From the NCBI GenBank assembly GCA_963818695.1, contig CAWFTG010000009.1, forward strand, positions 744,001 to 808,000: 64,000 nt of DNA, given 5' to 3'. Shown in pieces: positions 46,167 to 55,492 of this stretch. Source of the stretch: AP-15 sp963818695 (GTDB lineage: Bacteria; Pseudomonadota; Alphaproteobacteria; ATCC43930; CGMCC-115725). Under the pieces are notes generated by a model. It was not told the DNA's origin, searched no databases, and saw only the letters and a program-made list of their open reading frames with translations. Positions within the stretch are counted from its first letter, which is position 1; each line of letters opens with the position of its first letter. The position numbers were made by a program, and so were the translations under genes.

Positions 46167-46520
46167 CTAGAGAGCGCTGCCTAGTCGTTCTGCGCAGGCG
46201 GTAACCACTGCCGAGTTCGGGGCATCGGTTCCCGGCATTGTCGCCCAACCGCCCTTCTCGATGAACGAGCGCCGGTCCCACGACGAGGACACCTTTTTGA
46301 ACTCGATCGATTTTGAGGCTGCATCTGCCTGATGCTGAAATCTTTCGACACAAATCGGCGTCAGCACGCCAACGACCGCTGTCTGCGCTCGCTCATTAGC
46401 CATCCGTTCGGCGGTGCCGCCGAGGGTCCATCCAAACGCGGAAAAGCCCATTACCGAGATCGCGGCCGCACCGATCACCGCCCCCCAGATGCCTGGTTTT
46501 ATACTCGGAAAGCTTTTCAT
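46167..46520 (-). CDS. 117-residue protein with N-terminal membrane anchor
   Basis: ATG at 46520. A single helix (GIWGAVIGAAAISVMGFSAF) is followed by an extracytoplasmic domain with two cysteines, one in LTPICVERF and one in VVTACAERL, that could form a disulfide. Start is preceded by AAGG at about nine bases. First of the four minus-strand small genes. No family recognised. Confidence 0.7.
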   Translation of the reverse strand: MKSFPSIKPGIWGAVIGAAAISVMGFSAFGWTLGGTAERMANERAQTAVVGVLTPICVERFQHQADAASKSIEFKKVSSSWDRRSFIEKGGWATMPGTDAPNSAVVTACAERLGSAL

Positions 46521-47499
46521 ATGATCACGCCTTGATATCAGGTGGAAACGTGTTCCTCCTGAACTTGCTGCCGCGGATCGCGGCCCTGGAAAGAGAACTC
46601 GTCCACCATCCTAGGACTACTTCGGATAAATCACACACGGTTCCGCGGTACAGGATTTTGCGCGGCAGGCCAATCCTCTCTTCTTTAATGTTGTGTCATT
46701 TTTCGTTTGCGCAAGAGATTTTCGAATTTTGTGCTGGAGATTTTCGAATATTGAACCTCTAGGTATGGGACTGATTTAATTCCGAAGTGACGCGTTTTTC
46801 TGTGACCGGACGTTTGCCGAGGCGGGGTCACCAGTTGCCATCCGCTGAAAAACCCCGAGCACTGACCTCGGAGAAATTTCACCCGGTTCTTGGGTATATA
46901 CAGGCGCCCGCGGATCATCAGATACTGATAAAAATACACGCTGATCGAACCTACCGTGACAAAACTTGCGAGATATTTCTGGGTACGGGTAAAGATCGGC
47001 TAGGAAAATCCAAAGTAGCTCCCACCTTTTATTAGGCCGCAGTTAAACAGGCTTGCTTCGATGGATATCTCTGCGAAGGATAGCTGTTCAAAAGGTTTTA
47101 GGAAATGGCCCGAGGTTTGGCAGCCAGAGATCCACAAGCATGTTCGCGCGGATGACGGCGACGGGAAAGTCGCCGCCGATCTTGATCTCGAGAATGACGT
47201 GATGACGACGTAATGGAACCTGTTCTGCGTACCGCAGGTTACGGGCGGAATGAATTCGTGACATGCTGATGGAGATGGCCTCGACTTGGTCGCGGCTTAA
47301 TGCATGCGACAGCAATGGCTCGCCGCAACCGAAGTTGGCTGAGTAACGCTCGACGGTGGGGCCCTCGTCACAGCTCTATGCAAAAAGGGCCGACGCGCAT
47401 TCCGTTAGCCGTGGGTTCTCTTAGGCCGCGGCAGATGTCGAAACCAGATAACGTCAGCCCGTCGGAAATATCGGTTTGTTCGCGCTGAAGGAGACAGAG
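46521..47499. other. 979-base gap, locally A+T-richer, no gene supported
   Basis: Short frames on both strands are not convincing. Between about 46680 and 47040 the composition is distinctly richer in A and T than the rest of the window. It contains a 13-base direct repeat (46715 and 46737) described separately. A weak hairpin CCGAG/CTCGG lies near 46856. Likely an old insertion or a promoter-rich spacer. Confidence 0.5.
46715..46749. repeat. 13-base direct repeat with 22-base period
   Basis: GAGATTTTCGAAT occurs exactly at 46715-46727 and 46737-46749. Each contains the palindrome TTCGAA. The period equals about two turns of the helix, as for paired regulator sites. It lies about 195 bases upstream of the minus-strand gene that starts at 46520. 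Confidence 0.6.
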
Positions 47500-47727
47500 A
47501 TGTTTGTGCGGCTGAGGATAGAAGACACTCGTGAAGGGTTGGTAGCCACAATTTCCCAACGCGATGACGACGGCAAGATCAGCGGGCGTCCTTCGATCTT
47601 TCTCGTTGGGGACAAGGAAGAGGCAAAACGACGAGCGAGAGCAGTGGCGCGAGCGATGGGGTTAAAAACATACGGTTTCGTCGACAGGACTTGCAGTCGC
47701 ATACCGTCACCGATTCGTCCCGTCTGA
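47500..47727 (+). CDS. 75-residue protein of unknown function
   Basis: The ATG at 47500 follows AAGGAGACAGAG, a good ribosome-binding site. Sequence MFVRLRIEDTREGLVATISQ continues GKISGRPSIFLVGDKEEAKR. This is a beta-strand then helix layout with alternating charge, ending IPSPIRPV. The last bases overlap the transglutaminase remnant. No family recognised. Confidence 0.6.
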   Translation: MFVRLRIEDTREGLVATISQRDDDGKISGRPSIFLVGDKEEAKRRARAVARAMGLKTYGFVDRTCSRIPSPIRPV

Positions 47728-48180
47728 TCGATCTCGAGGATCTGCTCGACGAGGCCTTGGTTTTCCTGCTGGGCAGCGGCTATTGCGAAACTGACCGGCT
47801 TTTGATGTCGCGTGGTCGCTGTTCGGGAAAACCACGCTCGGCTGGAGCCGGGTCCAGGCCATCTGCGACTACGTTCACCAGCACATTGCGTTCGGATACG
47901 AATACGCGCGCCACCAGAAGCGCTTGGGAAGCTTACAGTGATCCGCACCGGGGTTTGCCGGGACTTCGCGCACCTGAGTGTCGCGTTCTGTCGCTGCATG
48001 AACATCCCGGCCCGTTACTGTACCGATTATCTGGGCGATATCGGGGTGCCGGTCTCGGACGCGCTGATCGCCCGCGGGCGCGACGCCGCGGATGTCGCGA
48101 GCAGCACGACTTTCGGTCCGAACACGCTCAGCGGCTTCACGGTGGTCACCGAGGAAATTACCACCCTCAAGTCCGAGTAG
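47691..48180 (+). pseudogene. Transglutaminase-like protein, decayed with internal deletion
   Basis: The pieces FLLGSGYCETDRL (one frame), then VCRDFAHLSVAFCRCMNIPA and RYCTDYLGDIGVP (another frame) are classic for transglutaminase-like cysteine proteins. The catalytic cysteine is in GVCRDFAH. After GDIGVP the expected about 30 residues with the catalytic His and Asp (the WFEAYL/FDARHN region) are missing, and the frame resumes at ALIARGRDAADVASSTTFG. The upstream half is frameshifted. It cannot be active. Confidence 0.75.
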
Positions 48181-48364
48181 CCGATGCGTGGCCGCCCTGC
48201 TGTTGCTGGATGATCCCCAATACGCGGATCCAGTATTTCGCCCGCATCGCTTGACCGGCGACCGCCGCGGCGCGGGCGTTCTCCCGCGCCACGGTAGCGG
48301 CCTCTCTTCCGTGAACCTCGATCATGTCGCGGGCGAGGCTGTCGTCGTCGAAAGCATCGTCCAT
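48167..48364 (-). CDS. 65-residue protein of unknown function
   Basis: ATG at 48364: MDDAFDDDSLARDMIEVHGR, then EAATVARENARAAAVAGQAM and AKYWIRVLGIIQQQQ. It is an all-helical, acidic-to-basic peptide with the pattern of small alphaproteobacterial proteins seen beside unrelated genes. Lies between the transglutaminase remnant and groEL-2 and could be read through from the latter. Function unknown. Confidence 0.65.
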   Translation of the reverse strand: MDDAFDDDSLARDMIEVHGREAATVARENARAAAVAGQAMRAKYWIRVLGIIQQQQGGHASATRT

Positions 48365-48398
48365 CGCAGCACCTGGTCGAAGGCCGTGCAGCCGGAAC

Positions 48399-50046
<1,648 letters not shown>

Positions 50047-50059
50047 GATCGTTCCTTTT

Positions 50060-50374
50060 TCAGTTGGTTTTCGCAGCGGCGGCGCCGCGTTCGACGAGGC
50101 CCATGATGTCGGCCTCCTTCATGATCATCAGTTCTTCGCCGTCGAGGCGAACCTCTGTGCCCGACCACTTTCCAAACAGCACGCGGTCGCCGGCCTTGAC
50201 ATCGAGCGGGTGCACCTTGCCGTCTTCGCCGCGGGCACCCGGCCCGACGGCGATGACCTCGCCTTCCATGGGTTTTTCCTGTGCGGTGTCGGGAATTAGG
50301 ATCCCACCCGCCGTCTTCGCCTCCTGCTCCACCCGCCGGAGCAGCACGCGGTCGTGCAAAGGTCTAAAATTCAT
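50060..50374 (-). CDS. groS: 10-kDa co-chaperonin GroES (copy 2)
   Basis: ATG at 50374, 104 residues: MNFRPLHDRVLLRRVEQEAK, GGILIPDTAQEKP mobile loop, and FGKWSGTEVRLDGEELM. The C-terminus has an extra GLVERGAAAAKTN tail not in copy 1. First gene of the second groESL operon, followed 13 bases later by groEL-2. It has its own CIRCE and a heat-shock-like promoter. Confidence 0.97.
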   Translation of the reverse strand: MNFRPLHDRVLLRRVEQEAKTAGGILIPDTAQEKPMEGEVIAVGPGARGEDGKVHPLDVKAGDRVLFGKWSGTEVRLDGEELMIMKEADIMGLVERGAAAAKTN

Positions 50375-50455
50375 GAAGATCTTTCCAGGGTTTGAATCCG
50401 GTCGCCTCCACAAGGACGGCGATACAAATTCTGAGAGTACCTTGCCTGACGAGGA

Positions 50456-50482
50456 TTAGCACTCTCGACGAGAGAGTGCTAT
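50456..50482 (-). promoter_or_regulatory. CIRCE operator (HrcA site) of groESL-2
   Basis: TTAGCACTC (50456-50464), nine bases, then GAGTGCTAT (50474-50482), which differs from the consensus at one base only. It is closer to consensus than the copy upstream of groESL-1. It lies 81 bases upstream of groES-2. Confidence 0.94.
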
Positions 50483-50484
50483 CA

Positions 50485-50513
50485 AAATCGGGAGCCGCGG
50501 TATCTCTTACAAG
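50485..50513 (-). promoter_or_regulatory. RpoH-like promoter of groESL-2
   Basis: On the minus strand CTTG (50513-50510), 18 bases, then CCGATTT (50491-50485). This matches CTTG-N17/18-CYTATNT with one mismatch and immediately precedes CIRCE, with the same geometry as at groESL-1. Inferred by pattern. Confidence 0.55.
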
Positions 50514-50547
50514 TGCGTGCCACGGAAATGGGGCTGCGGGGAGCAAC

Positions 50548-51684
50548 ATGCCGGAAATTATTGACGCGATCACCTTAAGGCAGCCGGACGACTGGCACGT
50601 CCATTTGCGCGACGGGGCGATGCTCGCCGCGGTCCTGCCGTTAACCGCTCGGCAGTTCGCCCGCGCGATCGTCATGCCGAATTTGCTGCCACCGGTGACG
50701 AGCGTCGTGGCGGCTCGGGCCTATCGCCAGCGCATTTTGGCGGCGCTGGGCCCTCTGGGCCCTCATCCTGCGCCTCCACCCCCCTCCCTTCCCTCCCCCG
50801 CAAGCGGGGGAGGGTTAGGGTGGGGGCTCGCGGGGGAGGGAATGGGAGGCGGCTTCACACCGCTGATGACGTGCTATCTGACGGATGCAATTGATCCCGA
50901 GGAGGTCGCCCACGGCTTTGAGGAGAGCGTGTTCGCGGCGGTCAAACTCTACCCGGCACGTGCGACGACGAATTCAGCCTTCGGCGTCACCGATTACGAC
51001 CGCGTCACGCCGGTGCTCGAGCGAATGGCGCAGCTCGGCATGCCGCTGTTGATCCATGGCGAGGTGACCGACCCGGAGGTCGACGTGTTCGACCGCGAGG
51101 CGGTGTTCGTCGAACGGGTGCTCGACCCGCTGCGGCAACGCCTGCCCGAACTGCGTATCGTGCTCGAGCACATCACCACCGAAGAGGCGGTGGACTATGT
51201 GTCCTCGGGCGGGCCGAACCTGGCGGCGACGATCACCGCGCATCACCTCGTGATCAACCGCAACGCGATCTTTGCCGGGGGGATCCGCCCTCACCTCTAT
51301 TGTCTGCCGATCGCCAAGCGCGAGAAGCACCGCCGCGCGCTGCGCCGTGCCGCAACCTCGGGAAACGAGAAATTCTTCCTCGGCACCGACAGCGCGCCGC
51401 ATGCCGTTGCGACAAAGGAGACGGCCTGCGGATGCGCCGGCATCTGCACCGCACCGTGCGCCCTCGAGGTTTACACTGAGGTTTTCGAGGAGGAAGCAGC
51501 GCTCGACAGACTGGAAGCGTTCGCCTCGCTGAACGGACCGAATTTTTACAGGCTGCCGCCCAATGAGGTGCGTATCACCTTGCGGCGAGAATCCTGGGTA
51601 GTCCCGGATCGCATCGGAAACGGCGAAAATGCCGTCGTGCCGTTTCGCGCCGGAGAAACCCTTAGCTGGCGGCTGCAGGTCTAG
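50548..51684 (+). CDS. pyrC: Dihydroorotase (class II, PyrC) with in-frame palindromic insertion
   Basis: The 378-residue protein (ATG 50548 after GCGGGGAGC) has the zinc site DDWHVHLRDG (His17, His19), the carbamylated lysine AAVKLYPA (Lys133), later histidines IHGE and EHITT and the catalytic Asp FLGTDSAPHA. It closes the dihydroorotate ring in pyrimidine synthesis. Residues about 71-102, between RILAAL and FTPLMTCYL, are extra relative to E. coli PyrC, which is 348 long. They are rich in Pro, Gly and Ser and are encoded by the palindromic element at 50758-50853. The insertion sits in a surface turn well away from the metal ligands, so activity may be kept. Divergent from groESL-2. Confidence 0.95.
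   Translation: MPEIIDAITLRQPDDWHVHLRDGAMLAAVLPLTARQFARAIVMPNLLPPVTSVVAARAYRQRILAALGPLGPHPAPPPPSLPSPASGGGLGWGLAGEGMGGGFTPLMTCYLTDAIDPEEVAHGFEESVFAAVKLYPARATTNSAFGVTDYDRVTPVLERMAQLGMPLLIHGEVTDPEVDVFDREAVFVERVLDPLRQRLPELRIVLEHITTEEAVDYVSSGGPNLAATITAHHLVINRNAIFAGGIRPHLYCLPIAKREKHRRALRRAATSGNEKFFLGTDSAPHAVATKETACGCAGICTAPCALEVYTEVFEEEAALDRLEAFASLNGPNFYRLPPNEVRITLRRESWVVPDRIGNGENAVVPFRAGETLSWRLQV
50764..50850 (+). repeat. GC-rich palindromic element inside pyrC
   Basis: CCCTCCCCCGC (50791-50801), loop AA, then the exact inverse (50804-50814). Flanks are CCTCCACCCC on the left and TTAGGGTGGGGG on the right. The reverse complement is nearly identical for about 45 bases to the element ending gluQ, apart from the loop. 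Here it is translated in frame without stops. Confidence 0.9.
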
Positions 51685-51693
51685 GAGCGGCTC

Positions 51694-53112
51694 ATGGTGG
51701 ACGTCGAGACGGCGCTGGGGCGCATCAAAGCAGCGGTCGGGCCGCGCGGCTGGATTGCCGATCCGGCGGAGCAGGAACCCTACCTCGTCGAGTTGCGGCG
51801 GCTGTGGCGCGGCGCCACCCGTCTCGTCGTCCGGCCGGCCTCGACCGAGGAGGTCGCGGCAATAGTGCGGATCTGCGCCGACGCGAGGCTGCCGATCGTG
51901 CCGCAGGGCGGCAATACCGGCCTTGTCGGTGGCGGCGTCCCGCCCGAGGACGGACAAAACATCGTCCTCGCTCTCGGCCGCATGAACCGCATCCGCGCGA
52001 TCGACCCGGTCAATTTCACGATGACCGTGGAGGCCGGCTGCATCCTCGCCCATCTGCACGAGGCGGCGGCCGAGGTCGACCGGCTGTTCCCGCTCAGCCT
52101 CGGTGCCGAAGGCAGCTGCCAGATCGGCGGCAATCTGTCGACCAATGCCGGCGGCATCGCGGTATTGCGCTACGGCAATACGCGCGAGCTGGTTTTAGGA
52201 GTCGAGGTCGTATTGCCGGACGGCCGGATCTGGGATGGCCTGCGCGGATTGCGCAAGGACAACACCGGCTACGACCTGAAGCAGCTCTTCATCGGCGGTG
52301 AAGGCACCCTCGGGATCATCACCGCGGCCACCCTCAAGCTATTCCCGAAACCACGGGAAATCGAGACGGCGTTTCTCGGGCTCTCCAGGGTTGAGGATGT
52401 CATGGCGCTCTTTGCTCGCGCCCGCGCCGCGACCGCCGACCAGCTCACCGCCTTCGAGCTGATCCCACGCGCCGCACTCGATTTGGCGCTGGTCCACATA
52501 CCGGGGACAGTTGATCCCCTCGGCAAGCCCCATCCCTGGTACGTCTTGCTCGAAATGGCGTCGAGCGAGACCGAAAGCGGCCTGCGCGCGCTCTTGGAAA
52601 GGCTGCTGCAAACCGCACTCGACGAAGATCTCGTCGCCGACGGCGTCATTGCCGAAAGCGGTCAGCAAGCCAAGCAGCTCTGGCACATTCGCGAGGCGAT
52701 CGTCGAGGCCCAGCTCTATTCGGGCTCGATCAAGCACGACGTCTCGGTACCGGTCAGCCGGGTAGCCGATTTCATCATCCGCGCCACTGCAAGTGTGACC
52801 AAAAGTCTGCCCGGCATTCGGCCGATGGCCTTCGGCCATGTCGGCGACGGCAACATCCACTTCAACCTGACCCAGCCCGAAGGCGCCGACACCGCGACTT
52901 ACCTCTCGCGCTGGCAGGAATTCAACGACATCGTCCACGGGGTCGTGCGCGAACTGCACGGGTCAATCAGCGCCGAACATGGCGTCGGGCGTCTCAAACG
53001 GGACGAGATCACCCATTACAAATCGCCGATTGAGATCGAGCTGATGCGGCGAGTCAAACGCGCTCTCGATCCCGACAACATCATGAACCCCGGCAAGATG
53101 GTGAGCGTGTGA
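51694..53112 (+). CDS. FAD-binding oxidoreductase (GlcD/D-2-hydroxyglutarate dehydrogenase-like)
   Basis: The 472-residue protein has the FAD fold VPQGGNTGLVGGGVPPEDG, LGAEGSCQIGGNLSTNAGG and GGEGTLGIITAATLKL. The cap domain has GHVGDGNIHFN with the metal histidines and AEHGVGRLKRDEI near the end. These features suit D-2-hydroxyacid dehydrogenases such as D-2-hydroxyglutarate or D-lactate dehydrogenase. The natural electron acceptor is not shown. Starts nine bases after pyrC, so it is probably its operon partner. Confidence 0.9.
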   Translation: MVDVETALGRIKAAVGPRGWIADPAEQEPYLVELRRLWRGATRLVVRPASTEEVAAIVRICADARLPIVPQGGNTGLVGGGVPPEDGQNIVLALGRMNRIRAIDPVNFTMTVEAGCILAHLHEAAAEVDRLFPLSLGAEGSCQIGGNLSTNAGGIAVLRYGNTRELVLGVEVVLPDGRIWDGLRGLRKDNTGYDLKQLFIGGEGTLGIITAATLKLFPKPREIETAFLGLSRVEDVMALFARARAATADQLTAFELIPRAALDLALVHIPGTVDPLGKPHPWYVLLEMASSETESGLRALLERLLQTALDEDLVADGVIAESGQQAKQLWHIREAIVEAQLYSGSIKHDVSVPVSRVADFIIRATASVTKSLPGIRPMAFGHVGDGNIHFNLTQPEGADTATYLSRWQEFNDIVHGVVRELHGSISAEHGVGRLKRDEITHYKSPIEIELMRRVKRALDPDNIMNPGKMVSV

Positions 53113-53191
53113 AATCGCCCTTCCACGTCACCCCCGCGAACGAGGGTGTAACCCAATTGGCATTCATCGCCCTTCGCTGCATATCACGCCT

Positions 53192-53209
53192 TCCCGGCGC
53201 AGGCCGGGA
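53192..53209. repeat. REP-like hairpin, copy 1
   Basis: TCCCGGC (53192-53198), loop GCAG, GCCGGGA (53203-53209). Lies in the 372-base intergenic stretch between the FAD oxidoreductase and mbfA. That stretch has no gene and contains three such elements. Confidence 0.85.
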
Positions 53210-53291
53210 TCCACATCGCAGCCGGCGTGACGATTCCCGAGGGGCACGGTCGCAGAAAACATTCAAACTCAGTTACTTGTGGAAGCATGGA

Positions 53292-53309
53292 TCCCGGCTT
53301 TCGCCGGGA
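53292..53309. repeat. REP-like hairpin, copy 2
   Basis: TCCCGGC (53292-53298), loop TTTC, GCCGGGA (53303-53309). The stem is identical to copy 1, exactly 100 bases further on. Only the loop differs, so both belong to one dispersed family. Confidence 0.85.
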
Positions 53310-53440
53310 CAGCGAGAGAGGCTCATATCAAAATCCTGACCATGCTCGTCGCCACCAATTGGATTACAGCCTCGAAGCGGGGGCCCAGAGCCTGCCCCTG
53401 GCTCGAACAGGGGGCAGCCGCTCCGACCCGGCATCCCTGG

Positions 53441-53470
53441 ATTCCCGCTTGCGCGCGCTTCCGCAGGAAT
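53441..53470. repeat. REP-like hairpin, variant copy 3
   Basis: ATTCCCGC (53441-53448) pairs with GCAGGAAT (53463-53470) across a 14-base loop with one mismatch. It sits just before mbfA and may lie in its leader. Confidence 0.65.
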
Positions 53471-53484
53471 GACGATCGTTAGAG

Positions 53485-54615
53485 ATGCCCGAGGAAGATC
53501 CGCGCCGGCGCTATGCCGCCAATCTTCAAGGCGAGATCGACGGCGCCACGCTCTACCGAACGCTGTCGCAAACCGAGAAGAACCCGGAGCTGGCGCAGGT
53601 CTACGCTCGCCTCGGTGCGGTCGAAGAGGCTCATGCCGAATTCTGGAAGCGCAAAATGGGCGCGATCGGCCAGCGCGTGCCGAGCCTGCGGCCGAGCGTC
53701 CGGACGCGAGCGCTCGCCTGTCTGGCGCGACGCTTCGGCCCGGCCTTCGTACTGCCGACGATCAACACGCTCGAGCAGCTGGACAGCGGCACCTACGACG
53801 CGCAGCCGGAAGCCGTCGCCGGCGGGCTGCCCGCGGCGGAGCGGTCGCACGCGCGCATCATTGAGGCCCTGGTGGCGCCTTCGCCGGGCGGGTTCAGCGG
53901 CGCGACGATCGCGCGGCTAGAGGGGCGCCACCGCGGGTTGGCCGGCAATGCGCTGCGCGCCGCCGTGCTCGGCGCCAATGATGGGCTGTGCTCCAATCTG
54001 AGTCTCGTCATGGGCGTCGCCGGTGCGGACCTCGCCTCGCACGCCATCCTCGTCACTGGGCTGGCGGGTTTGCTGGCCGGCTCCTGCTCGATGGCTTTGG
54101 GAGAGTGGCTTTCTGTCAGCACGACCCGCGAATCCTATCAGCGGCAAATCAAGACCGAGGCCGACGAGCTCGAACAGGTGCCCGAGGAGGAAGAGGAAGA
54201 GCTGGCGCTGATCTATCAGGCCAAAGGTCTGCCCGCGGACCAGGCGGAAGTGCTGGCGCAACGCCTGATCGCCAACAAGGAAACCGCCCTCGACACGCTG
54301 GTGCGTGAAGAGCTCGGGATCGACCCGGAAGAGCTCGGCGGCTCGGCCTGGGCCGCCGCCGGCACCTCTTTTCTGCTTTTCGCGGTCGGCGCGATCTTTC
54401 CGGTCGCCCCCTATTTTGTGCTGGCGGGGTTGCCGGCGGTGATCGCCAGCCTCGCGGCGAGCGGGTTGGCGCTGTTCCTGATCGGCGCCGGTACAACCTT
54501 GTTCACCGGGCTCGGGGTTTGGTTCTCGGGATTACGCCAATTGCTGATCGGCTTTGCGGCCGCCGGCGTGACCTATGGCGTCGGCAAACTGATCGGCGTC
54601 GCCGTCACGGGCTGA
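53485..54615 (+). CDS. mbfA: MbfA-type membrane-bound ferritin, VIT1 iron/manganese transporter
   Basis: The 376-residue protein joins an N-terminal erythrin/ferritin-like four-helix domain (about 1-120) to a VIT1/CCC1 transporter domain (from about 150). Di-iron ligands are visible: Glu17 in NLQGEIDGATLY, the ExxH of VEEAHAEFW (Glu47, His50) and a second ExxH in AERSHARII. The VIT part has NDGLCSNLSLVMGVAGA, SMALGEWLSVSTT and SAWAAAGTSFLLFAVGAIF. Homologues in Bradyrhizobium and Agrobacterium export iron and protect from peroxide under control of Irr. No Irr box was found by eye. The ribosome-binding site is weak. Confidence 0.9.
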   Translation: MPEEDPRRRYAANLQGEIDGATLYRTLSQTEKNPELAQVYARLGAVEEAHAEFWKRKMGAIGQRVPSLRPSVRTRALACLARRFGPAFVLPTINTLEQLDSGTYDAQPEAVAGGLPAAERSHARIIEALVAPSPGGFSGATIARLEGRHRGLAGNALRAAVLGANDGLCSNLSLVMGVAGADLASHAILVTGLAGLLAGSCSMALGEWLSVSTTRESYQRQIKTEADELEQVPEEEEEELALIYQAKGLPADQAEVLAQRLIANKETALDTLVREELGIDPEELGGSAWAAAGTSFLLFAVGAIFPVAPYFVLAGLPAVIASLAASGLALFLIGAGTTLFTGLGVWFSGLRQLLIGFAAAGVTYGVGKLIGVAVTG

Positions 54616-55336
54616 AGCTCAAGGTTCTGGTGCGGGCGAGGAATTCTGCGCGCGCGAGCTGGCGTTGCAGCCCAAGCCGTTCGGTCACGGTCAGCGGCTG
54701 CCATGCGCCGCCGCCGAGCAGCATCCGATGGTTTCCGTCGCCAGCCTTGCCGACCATCCGCAGGCGCTGGCCATCAAACACCAGGAGTCCGTCGAGCCCG
54801 CGTTCGTCGAGCGTCCAATTCCGCACCGGTCCGGTATCGATGTGGATAAAGCCGGAATGTGGGTACCACCCGACGCCGCCGCGGCCCATAGCGCGGGCCT
54901 TTGTCATTGCCTCGGACAGATTCGAGTCGACACGTATGTCAAGCGCGCGGCCGACGATATGCTGGCTATGCTCGGCAACACCGAACATGGTGCGGGCGAG
55001 CATTGCGTTGGTTTCGGCGGTGCGATAAGCCGACAATATCGTGGCTTTGGTCTGGCCTACCGAATCCAGAACATCGGCCAGGAAATCGATGACACCGACA
55101 TCGATCTCCGTTTTTTCCCCCGAATGGTGGTCGCGCAAGAAAACGCAAAGTTCCTCGATGACCCGGGGGATCGGGCCTTGGTCGTTGCGGTACGCCCCAT
55201 CGAAGGTCTCGCCGGTATGGCAGTTGACGAGCTGCAATCGGCGCAGCGCCATCGGCGGACGAGCAACCGCGCGTGCCATCGACGGCCACGCTGCGGCAAA
55301 TCCGGTCATCAGGGATAGAAACAGTCGACGATCCAT
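54605..55336 (-). CDS. DUF882/YcbK-type murein peptidase-like protein
   Basis: Start at MDRRLFLSLMTGFAAAWPSM (55336) gives 243 residues with a Tat-like signal (arginine pair, then hydrophobic). The M15-type metal site shows in ILSAYRTAETNAML, AEHSQHIVGRALDIRVD and HSGFIHIDTG. Family members trim peptidoglycan peptides. It overlaps the end of mbfA by 11 bases on the opposite strand. Transcribed alone. Confidence 0.88.
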   Translation of the reverse strand: MDRRLFLSLMTGFAAAWPSMARAVARPPMALRRLQLVNCHTGETFDGAYRNDQGPIPRVIEELCVFLRDHHSGEKTEIDVGVIDFLADVLDSVGQTKATILSAYRTAETNAMLARTMFGVAEHSQHIVGRALDIRVDSNLSEAMTKARAMGRGGVGWYPHSGFIHIDTGPVRNWTLDERGLDGLLVFDGQRLRMVGKAGDGNHRMLLGGGAWQPLTVTERLGLQRQLARAEFLARTRTLSFSP

Positions 55337-55492
55337 AGCCTTTTCGGTTCTCGTGCAATAACCTGAAAACGTCATCGCCGGCAGCACCGGAAATTCCGTA
55401 AACGGGAGGGTCTGCAGGATACCCGGAGCGAGCCGGGCATGACGAGGAGAAAGATCAATGGATTGAAGGCGAGCATTCGCCTTCGGTCAAGG

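Noticed and set aside
47088..47315. 75-codon minus-strand frame in the A+T-richer gap
   Set aside because: Poor start context and no recognisable pattern. Flanking frames are equally open.
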